Positions 54,793-64,000 of a stretch of 64,000 nt of DNA are shown here, piece by piece. Made by a program: the position numbers and the translations under genes. Location: contig OX419756.1 in the NCBI GenBank assembly GCA_948567375.1, positions 32,936,333 through 33,000,332 on the forward strand, written 5' to 3'. Position 1 is the stretch's first letter, and each line of letters starts with the position of its first letter. Below the pieces are notes generated by a model. The model was not told the DNA's origin. It saw only the letters and a list, made by a program, of their open reading frames with translations, and made no database searches. This DNA is from Lunularia cruciata (taxonomy: Eukaryota > Streptophyta > Marchantiopsida > Lunulariales > Lunulariaceae).

Positions 54793-57700
54793 ACTTACCT
54801 CAACAACAACTAGACAATCTTCTTCTAGTTCATAAATAAAGTGCAATTGGTTGATTGGGCATATGTGTTCTATAAACTCACTAAGGACATGTGTGAAAAT
54901 ATGAACAAGGATGGTGGGATGATGCATTTCCCTTTTTGTCTTACACTTTTAAGTGGGAATAAATGTTATTATAAAGGAAGAGTAGAAGAAATTCCAAGTC
55001 ATTTCTACTCCAAGGGATATTTTGTATCATAGCCAAAGACAAAGGTGATGAGGCAAAAGTACAAGGTCATGGATGCAAACTATGCAAGCATAGATAAATT
55101 TTTACCTATGGAAGAAGCAACAAACACTCTTGGCTAAACCAAGAAGGTGAAGAGAGTAGTACATACAAGGCTGAAGGTGCAAGCCAAGAAGGCAAAGAAG
55201 AACTCATAGGTGGTGGATGTCTTTGGAGGAAGAAGCCAAAGACACCAAGAGTGAAGGGGAGCAAGAAGTGGAGAACTCCCTCACACGTGGAGAACCATCT
55301 TTAGAAGAGGAGGACAATGAACACTATGAAGATGCATACTCTACCCCACCAGAAGAAGAGCATATGGCAATGAAGGAGAAGATGGTCAAAGGAAAGGAGG
55401 ATCAAGAAGATACATCCCTCCCAAGAGAAAGAAGTTTATATCAAAGATACATATGACTAAGAAGCAAGACCATTGTGCACATAGTGCAAGGAGGAAGAAA
55501 GAGAGCCCAAGTAAGGAGTACTCAAGCCAAAGACAAAGCACACACGAATAAAGGGCAAGTAATCAAAGTGGAAGATAACATACTTGAGGAAGAAGGTCTA
55601 CTACTTGCAAGCAAAGAACTAGTGGCTATTGAGGAAGAAGGAGGAGGAAATTTGGAGCATAGAAAGCAAGTGGAGGATGAAACCTTGCCCAAGAAGATGG
55701 CATCCTAATGATCAAACTTTTGCACCTTGTAACAAATAGAGGAGAGAAATAGGAGAATGGAATATCATAATAGAAAGTCACTTTGAAACTCTCAATTGAG
55801 TGAAACTCCAAATGCAAGCATGAGCTTTGGCCTTGGTATTTATAAACCACTTGGGTATAAGGTTCTCAAGAAGCTTCCAAGGAAGTTTTCTTCCCAAAGC
55901 TACCTTTCTTGAAGTGCAAGCTAAGCTAATTGTCAAATTAGCTTACAAGTTACTCAATCCTTAGAAGGTTCCTAGAAGCTTCTCATCCCAAAGCTTCCTA
56001 GATGCTTTTAAGATATTCTACCATGAAGCTTCCTAGATGATTCCAAAACATTCTTAGGTTATGCAAGTTCTACCACATTTTTGCTATATATAGTTGATTC
56101 TGCTAACTCCTTTGTTTCTACTAACTCTATAATATTACACATCTAGTCATCTATTTGGTAGGATCAATTTTGGAGTTGATGGAGAAGCTCTTACTCATGT
56201 TCCAAGAGTGCAATAAGGAGTTAAAAAACTACATCTCCTTGGTGAGATATGTTCCCAAGAACTCCTATTAGAAGAAAGCAAAGAGGGAGGTGCAAAAAGA
56301 GAAATTGCAAGGATAAGGGAGTTGTACAAGGACGAAGGTCAAAAAGTTGAACAACCTATTCTAGGAGAATTTTGAAGTCAAGAAGAAAAATGCTTCATTC
56401 AAAGCATCACAAAGCACATGTGAGAATGAAATCCAAAAGCTGCATAGAGAGATGCCATTGGATTGAGTGGAATTAGAAGAAATAATAGTATGAGGAACAA
56501 CTACAAGCTCAAGATGAAGGAGTAGCTAGCATCCAAAGCAAATTGGATGCATCCAATGTGAGCATAGTGGCCATGGAGGTGTAATGGAATGCCTACCATA
56601 CCAAAGTGAGCCTTCAATTCAAGAAGCTACAAAAAAATTAAAGAAGAAGGAGGAGGAGAAGGAAGCCAATCAGGGCTATACAAACAAAGAGTTATTGGCT
56701 AAAGTACTTGCAATTTGTATTGGCCTTAAAGAGGAGAAAACATAGATCTTATAGCAAGTAGAGGAAGCAAGAGAGAAGTGTGCCTTGCAGAGAAGGCAAT
56801 ACAAGCCAAGACACATAAAACCAAGCTCCACAAATTGAAGATATAGTGACAAATGTCTACTCAAACAAGAAATTGGGGGAGTAGGTAGTTTTCTTGAAGG
56901 AGCATATGGACAAGAAATTCACAAAGTCAATAGATACACTCCTCCAATTCACAAATTATAAGGAGAAGGTGGATATGTTGATTAGGATCTTGGGGGGCAA
57001 AGCTATTTTTTCATGGTAGGACAGCCAAGGATCTTTGTAGCTGAGGACTTTGAGCTCTAGGTCAAATGTAGCCAAAGGCTAAGTGATGTAAATATTCTAA
57101 GTGTAGAACACCTTTTGGTGTGAAAGAGAACTTTGGTATTGAATAAGATCTTTGGCATGGAACACCTTCATAGGAGTAGGAACTATTTTGTAGGCAAAAA
57201 TCTTTGAGGTCATAGGCCAAATGTGCACATTTTTACAAAGGAAGATTTGACACCTTCCATGATGCACAAAAGATACTTAATTAAGTTTTATTAGGATAAG
57301 ATTAGGTTGCCAATTTGGATTAGCATTATACAATATAGATACCAACACAAGATTTACAAGAAACTACAACTATTTAGATCTCTTTGGGGGTAGAGTTAAA
57401 GAGAGCCTTTGATGTTGAAGCCCAATGTAAATTGAGTTCACTTTTGGTTATTAAGGAAATTAGCAAAGTGACCTCCTAAACTCTCTATTGCAATTTGTCT
57501 ACATGTTAAGTATGGATTAAATGTTTTGTTGAGAAGTGGTGAGGAACCTCAAAGTAGGAAAGCAAGTGCTTGAGTATAGGAGTAGATTCATGCTTGTCTG
57601 GGGTGTTTGACCCCTAGGGTTAAAAAATTGAGAAAATAAATAGAAGGTTCTAAGTAATCTAGAGCATTAAAAGTACCACAAAAACAAAACGCAAGTCAAT

Positions 57701-57960
57701 CAATTAATACAAAGACTCCTTTGGAGTCATGCCTTTTGAAAAGTGTGCAACCCTTGGAGTGATAGCATTTGGCATGAAGTGACCTTTGGTGTGAAGTGAG
57801 CCATCACCTTCCAGAATAATTTTGAATAAATCTGTGGTGAAAGTGATTTTTGTTTCCCCTTTTCCATAGTGTGCCATAGGAGGTGACACTACCCTCTTTA
57901 GGAGTGGTTTCTGCCCAAGAGATTGAATAGTAAATAATAGATGCACTACAAGGTAGTGAT
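54793..57960 (+). mobile_element. Older, diverged giant-LTR relative (plus strand)
   Basis: Frame 54841-55032 contains LVDWAYVFYKLTKD, like the VNWARCF block. It is followed by acidic frames 55217-55456 and 55475-55708, then after the solo LTR by a long Lys/Glu coiled-coil region (56160-56850). A stretch at 57893-57960 resembles the non-coding end of the family. It is heavily broken. Confidence 0.5.
55728..56139 (-). repeat. Solo LTR of the chromovirus A/B family
   Basis: 412 bp, TGTAACAAAT to ATATTACA, with flanks CACCT (55723-55727) and CATCT (56140-56144), a 4/5 target duplication. The TATAAATA box is on the minus strand at about 55838-55845. It splits the older plus-strand coiled-coil ORF. 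Confidence 0.85.
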
Positions 57961-59215
57961 ATTTATCTTGAGAGAATAACCTATTCTTACTATTTTTACT
58001 ATTATTATGTCTACATTAGGCTATCACAAGTAGTATTTAGGCCTATCATATGTAGTTTGTGCTCACTTGTATTCTCAATGATTTGGATACCCTAATTCCT
58101 GATCTTCTTTCTACCAAGTAAAAAAGTGCAACTTAACTTGCCATCACAACACTCACTCATCACTTTCATTATTAACAAGGACAAATACATAACATAACAC
58201 CCACGCACCAAACCAAAACAATTCTGCATTTCATCAAACATGCATAGCATAGAGAATATCCAAACATAAGTAAATGAAAACTCCCTATGTTTTGGGTACA
58301 AAAGGGCATCAAAGTGCCCCTATTTTGTCCAAGAGTTGCTTTCAACTTATTTGCTAAATAGGATGATTCTATGCCATTTTTATGGCATATTGTTGAAGAA
58401 ATAATTTTGAGATTTGGTCCAAGATAATTTTTTGCAATAGGTCCAAATTGGACACTTTAAGACTCAATGAATAGCTTGTGAGATAAGATTTTCAATTATA
58501 TTACATTTATCCCAATCTGACTACTACAACTCCATTGACAATATCTTAACTTGATTTGATTTTTTGTTGCTCAAAACCATAATTTGAAACCTTAAACAAG
58601 GTGCAACTCCCAAGTCTTGACAAATTTTTGCAAGAGCCTTGGATCAAAGGTTTAAGTAAGTATTAAGAACTCTTTAATAAGTTGTAGTTCTATCTACTAT
58701 GACCTCAAAAGTGGAAATTTGCAAACAATTGTAGTGGTAGATGGTACAATCTATTTGTGCTTATGATAGGATTTCATTGAACTTTAATGTATCAGATTTT
58801 ACTACTTATAAACTGTAATTTAACTAAGCTTAGACAAGGCAACTGATTATACTCTTCTTCAAATGTTTGTAAAGACTGGTATCTAAACCAATCTTTAGAT
58901 ATGGATCAATTCCCAAGTTGTACTAACATTTGAGCTCTATAGACCTAAGTATACTTGGTCCAAAATCTTGAATTCTCTATGTGAGTCTTTCACACAAATT
59001 CACATAGAGGTATAAAACTAAACCACAATAATATAGCTAAATTCACAAGCTGCTTTCTCCACCACACCTATTTTATTAACCCCATAGATGAGGATAAGAC
59101 CATAATCCATATGACCAATTATTTGAATGTATACAGATTTTTCACATTGTTATATTATAACACATCATAAATAAATAAAATATAATATTTCATTTGCTAG
59201 GCAAAGTATAAAATT
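57961..59215. mobile_element. Relative of the 2.2 kb family III insertion
   Basis: Shares order and sequence with 32640-34640: a CAACTTAACTTGCCATCA start block, the CACTCATCACTTTCATTA block, and an end block with CATAATCC..GACCAATTA..TACAGATTTTTCACAT. It is shorter and strongly AT-shifted. Borders are approximate. Confidence 0.55.
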
Positions 59216-62050
59216 ACAATAGAAACTTGCACTAAAATTTCATAATCTCATCATTGTGTTGCACTAAAAAATCCTAATATTAGTTAATCTAGTACAAAGC
59301 AGCACTAACTTTATTTGTTTTGAGATCAAGTTGCTCTTTAAGCTCATCAATTCTTATGTTTGCACGTACCTTTAATATCAGAAAGTCAATCAAGACCTAG
59401 GACAGACTTTTTCTTTAATTTTAGACTCCTTGAATAATTTGTTACCCATTTAGCACCTCAATTATCCAATCAGGTCTAATCATGTGTTTCAAAATGACTC
59501 ATGGTTCTTAACATATTAGAATGTCATGACATGTCAATCAAAATGGTACCAAAGCCAAGAACCAGATCTAGGAAATGGTCAACATATAGGTATAATCTCT
59601 TAGGTCTTACAATATTATTATGCCTTAGGTTAACACTATTGAAATAAATACTAAAATACTCCTCTTATCTATAATAAGCTCTTAAAGTTTCCAAGGTTCA
59701 CAGTTAACCTTGGAGACCTCTCCCCTTATCTATGGTTCTAGATCACCTAAGACTTCTCCTTTTAGGTTTCCAAAATTATCCCTAGCAAAACATAGTAAAA
59801 CTTGGTAATAAAACCTAAGTTTAAAGACCTTCCAAGTATAAGTTTGTGTCAAATTTTCTAGAAATTTATTATCAAGGGCTTTCCATTGGTATTAATAATA
59901 GTATCATAAATTTAATCTTGAATCCCCTTTTATCATGAATATCACTCTCTAAGCTATGTGTAGAAACTTACATTTGATCGTTCATAAAGTTAGCATTATG
60001 ATGTATCAGCTCACTTTGACATATTCAGCATCCACCTATGCCATCTCTTCATAATTGCAAGTCCAAGTTACTGCTCAAGCTCAACAGAGTCTACCTTTAT
60101 AATTGATACCATTTTCATCAGTTATTGGTCGCTTGAGCAAAGCAACCAAACAAACAATGAGAAAAGTATAAAAAATTTAACAATGATAAGACTATTGGTT
60201 GAAATTTTAATAAATTAGAATAAAAGACCATAGTAAGTAATTAAACTAAAGCTTGTAGGTAGAAACTATCCCCTTAGCACGCAATTTTTTTTATAGTAAG
60301 CTTTGCACCTAGTGGCCTATATAGGTCCAAAGAGTCTACCTAGCGTCAAACTAAGTCTCCTTGCTTGGCATGGTTTGTGACCATTGTAATGAGCTAGCAT
60401 TAGGTCTAGGTCAACTTGTAGGCCTAAAAACAGGTCAAGGTTATGACTTCAGTTGGAGAGTAATCATAGCCTCTTCTTTGATCTACCTTGGGTACTTTAG
60501 TTATTATCCCAAATGTATCGGTGTCTCATTTTGGAGCTATATGAACTTAAATGATTATCCTGGTTTCAATAAACCAAAATTAGGCCAATTATACACATAT
60601 TTCACAAAAATACATTCCCAATTGTGAGGCTAATTTTCCAAACTTGAGTAGTTTCTCCTTTGAGAAATAACTACCAATTGCCATTAACTCCTTGGGTACT
60701 AAGAGCTTGGAACACTCATCAAACTTAACACATAGGCTCGATAAGTCCACTGGGAATGTAAACCATTTTGAACAAACAGAACCACTTTAAGGCAGTTCCG
60801 GAAGACTCTTAGCCATCATCAACTACCGATCCAAGAGATAAGGTCTAGGTAGGTAAGACTTTGAGACATATGATCAAGATAGTAGCTACCATATCTATCC
60901 AAGCATGGCAAAATAGTCACATCCAACTAAGGAACTTGAAGTCTTAAAACAAGCCGTATAAGATTTAAACATCGGCCTCTAAAGGGTGTCACCCATTGGA
61001 GGAAGTTAAACAAAACATTTACTGTCAGATGAAGGTAAGGACAAAATCAACCTCAAGAAAATCCACACCATGAAAAGCTTCCGACAATCTAGATGAGAAG
61101 ACTTAACCAACACTACTGGTACCGATAGGTTAAAATACTACCATCAATTATAAATACCAATACCAAAGCTTTTTGAATGGGCCCTTCAATTGAGAGAGTA
61201 ATAAAATACAAACAAGATTACAAACATGCACACTAGGTATGCATGTTGGTGAGGGCTTTACAAACATATTAAATACCAAGAGAGGAAATTGTAAAATGGT
61301 AAGAAATTAAGGACTTGTAAGCTATACAAATAACCGAATAAGTGGATAAATAATCAAAGACCCTAAAAAGGTGGCGAGATTAGCCAATCCGTTTACATTC
61401 CTTATTAACCATCGGTACAATGCAAGGACAATTTAAAAGCTAGCAACGGATTGTAAACTTGAGTATGCGTTAAATATAAAAGCTAGTAAGGACTTGGTAA
61501 GTTTTACCTTATTATTATGTATGTGGAGTAAACTAAGTAGAGGGAAACAAAGCTGATAAAGGCTTGCTAGCTTTTATAAAATGCCATGTATCTAATAAAT
61601 GTGTGAAAAGTCGACCACATGATATTATTAAATATCTGCCAAAAGTGTGAAAAGTTTAACCATTTGATATTATTATGTTTTTCTACCTGCTTACCGTTAA
61701 ATTGAAGTGTCAAATATGAGATACTGTTAAGTCCTAGCTCGGCATGTTTGTTAGACCGATAACATTCTGGAAAAAGGCGACCGTGTAGGAAAAATGAAGG
61801 ATGGGAAGACCCCATCAAGCCGTACAAGGGAGAGACAAAAAAGGTAACATGGGGCTAAGCCCCAATAGAGTCCGTATGAAAAATCTGCCCTATCGCACTT
61901 AAGATTTCTGAGCTATACAAGTCATACTGTCTACACACAATTGGAGCATCCGATTAAACATCACCCAATGTGATTGCTTTCCTATGGATTGCATCAACCA
62001 CTGCATTATGGATTACACCAACCACTCCATTTTGAAGAGCAATGGATCGC
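59216..62050. other. AT-rich stretch without recognisable features
   Basis: No gene, LTR, domain or tandem repeat recognised on either strand. Short frames such as 60361-60627 (88 residues) and 61567-61827 have no known motif. It probably contains very old, unrecognisable repeats. Confidence 0.5.
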
Positions 62051-62721
62051 ACTCTATCTAAAATAAAATATAAAATATGAGATCGAGAGTGGTACACTGA
62101 CGCCTAACATGATAACATTTAGATCATACGCAGACGAATTTCCCATACTGTCACGCGGTGCGTGGAGAACCTTTGCTAATTTACTGACCGAGTGCACGGA
62201 CGAGAGGAAATGATCACACGGCAGGGTAGCGTCCAAGGGTTCCGGTCAAGGAGAAGATACGGTGATCGGTCGGAAATGAAATACTTCTCCAGGATCTGTC
62301 ACTGACGCATCCAGATCAGACATTTTACCGACGCATTCAACCCCGGTTGGCTTCTAGCTACAGCGTGAACAAAGAACCGGAAACAAACAACTAGGAATTA
62401 AACCGACCGTCGAGCAGATTCCCGTTCATGGAAACCACGGTTGGAATTTGCCTTTGCACCGCACGTTAAGGTCCGCGCGTGTTCGTTCCGGTCAGAGCGG
62501 TGATTGATTGGAGGATGAATATCTTTAGAGGATGCTTCACGACGATGGAACAGGAGGTTTCCCCGCTGCACGGACCCCTGGTAGGTTTTACCCTACTACG
62601 CCAACCAACGGAATGTATCTGCGGCCCGTCTGTTACAGAAGAAGTTGCGTTCTTGCCATTTCCGGCAGGTTTTCTTGATTGTCTTGAGCTGGGCTCCTAC
62701 CGAACACATTTTGAACGAGTG

Positions 62722-62728
62722 TATATAT
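62722..62728 (+). promoter_or_regulatory. TATA box of the nsLTP-like gene
   Basis: TATATAT within GTGTATATATTTGGG, 103 bp upstream of the proposed start codon at 62831. This leaves a plausible 5' UTR of about 70 bases and argues against the upstream in-frame ATG at 62645. Confidence 0.6.
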
Positions 62729-62830
62729 TTGGGCCAACAGATCGATCGCTGGCCCATCTATGAGAAGCTCGACGTCAATCCGAAGACTTGCACAGTTTGT
62801 GGAGTAGATCTCAACTCGCAGCTCCAAAAA

Positions 62831-63172
62831 ATGGGGAAGAGTGTGATGATAACGGGGCTTATGATTGTTATGTTGCTCGGGAGGAGTGTAGTTGCTATAG
62901 CGAACTGTGCAGAGCCAAACATGACCATTCAGATGAAGCTCTTGTCGTGCCAGGCTGCTGTAACTGGAGAACACCCTCCCTCTCCGACAGCGGAGTGTTG
63001 TGATAATATCAGCCACATGAGCTTTGGGTGCTTGTGCTCTGCTCTCTCGTTGGACATGTTCCAAGCTATCAACAAGAAAGCTGCCATTGAGCTCCCCAAG
63101 ACCTGCAAAATTGTGATGCCTCCTGATTCTCAGTGTGAAGGTGCGACGATGCCCTTATTTCGACAAACTTAA
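62831..63172 (+). CDS. Secreted non-specific lipid-transfer-like protein (8-Cys)
   Basis: 113 residues. Residues 1 to about 24 form a signal peptide (ITGLMIVMLLGRSVVAIA). The mature part has the eight-cysteine motif of plant nsLTPs: C-13-C-15-CC-9-C-1-C-22-C-9-C, with GCLC as the CxC. These proteins fold as four helices with a lipid tunnel and act in the apoplast. The short CC-9-CxC-22 spacing is nearer to the smaller, DIR1-like types than to type 1, but typing by eye is weak. I chose 62831 because the signal peptide follows it directly and a TATA box lies between it and the upstream in-frame ATG. The end may be spliced: AAG/GTGCGA after the last Cys (about 63140) is a possible donor, at the place where nsLTP genes often have an intron. 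Confidence 0.85.
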   Translation: MGKSVMITGLMIVMLLGRSVVAIANCAEPNMTIQMKLLSCQAAVTGEHPPSPTAECCDNISHMSFGCLCSALSLDMFQAINKKAAIELPKTCKIVMPPDSQCEGATMPLFRQT

Positions 63173-64000
63173 ATGACAATGCCCGCAAACGAATGAAAGC
63201 CATGGAGCTTGGCCTGAATTACATGGCCTCGCCATAGTAATCTTTAAGCGCACACTATAAAGTATTTTTGTGATGACTTTGATAATATAATAGTTTAACA
63301 TTGTGTACCATGAGCTTGGCTGCAAGGATATTCGTTCAGAACAGGTGAGAAACTTCGAACACGAGTATTGACATATTTATTTCTTTCCTTCAGGCTTATA
63401 CTAGTTTTCAAGGAGCAAAGCAACTCCGAGGGGTCCATCCAAATAAATGATCAGCTTTCAACGGACTTCAAGAAAAGTTTTAGACAAAGGTTTCTATTCA
63501 CAGTTACATCCCTTGCAATTCTTATCCTTCTCCGGCATTTTTGAACCGTGCGAGATCGACTGACCGACGTTCAAGAGGTTCCGTCACAGCACGGGATAAG
63601 TTTGAGATATTTACTCCTGTACCAGCAGCGTAGGAGGAACCTACTACCTGAACGTCGGTGTTTATTTCATGATACTCTCGTAGCGGTGATATCCTCTGTA
63701 GTATAACTTATCAATGTAAAAACGAAAGGAAAAGCGTCAAACCTGAAGCAGGGAGTGATTCTTCAATATCTGGCCTTGTCATCTGACATGTTCAATTACG
63801 CCGTCAATTTCGTGAATCGCAAGCAGAACAAATACACGAATTGTGTGTGTATATCTCTTTCGTAAACGCATCTAAGAATTCTGCTCACAGAAGTTATTCA
63901 CATAGCAGATACCCTTCAGAGAGCAAATCTTGGACTGGATTCCCCAATCATATACAGTATACGGATCACGGCATAAGAAGCAGGAAAAAACAGATAGGAG
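63173..64000. other. 3' flank of the nsLTP-like gene
   Basis: Unique sequence. A possible second exon or the 3' UTR lies in the first few hundred bases. No further gene, RNA or repeat recognised up to the window end. Confidence 0.45.

Noticed and set aside
62645-62830. Upstream in-frame ATG giving a 175-residue nsLTP precursor
   Set aside because: A TATA box lies between it and 62831, and the extension would bury the signal peptide.

Overview
This is nuclear DNA from a land plant with a large, repeat-rich genome. The evidence is three intron-scale plant-type genes (a U-box protein, an armadillo-repeat protein, a secreted lipid-transfer-like protein) and abundant Ty3/gypsy LTR retrotransposons with plant-type primer-binding sites. 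The lineage cannot be fixed by reading alone. The U-box and armadillo sequences look unlike common angiosperm ones, so I lean weakly to a seed-free plant (bryophyte, lycophyte or fern).

Layout. 1-14452: a Ty3/gypsy chromovirus (element A, minus strand) that carries a 3.1 kb pyrimidine-rich insert in its integrase region. Element B, of the same family, is inserted whole in A's 5' leader, with a perfect TCATT target duplication. 14453-15900: 5' fragment of another LTR element. 16026-16830: fossil pogo/Tigger-type DDE transposase. 16831-24740: a gene island with a four-exon U-box gene (18736-21088) followed by a 14-repeat armadillo ORF (21362-23206). They may be one gene. 24741-59200: a dense nest of retroelement pieces. 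59216-62050: AT-rich sequence with nothing recognisable. 62050-64000: a second island with an nsLTP-like gene and its TATA box.

The most interesting system is in 24.7-58 kb. A family of long terminal repeats begins TGTGGTACC and ends GGTTGTCACA. Copies are about 3.8 kb (42938-46730) or about 1.8 kb (37706-39568; 32431-36455 minus an insert), each bounded by perfect 5-bp target duplications (TTATG, AGGCA, CTCAG). At 47187 the same end abuts a degenerate tRNA-Asp-type primer-binding site and then a gag, which shows that these units are LTRs of a Ty3/gypsy element. The long LTR carries, in sense orientation, remnants of an unrecognised protein. It has a conserved block recurring in at least five copies, then a charged coiled-coil-rich part, then a conserved C-terminus. 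A protein-coding, giant LTR with a separate short subfamily is the candidate undescribed system here.

Nested insertions give an order of events. A host giant LTR (fused at its left to an RNase H fragment) received two short-form LTRs, and one of these received a 2.2 kb repeat. An old gag (40985-47186) was split by a complete 3.8 kb LTR. All retroelement ORFs here are broken. The only apparently intact genes are the U-box, armadillo and nsLTP-like ones.
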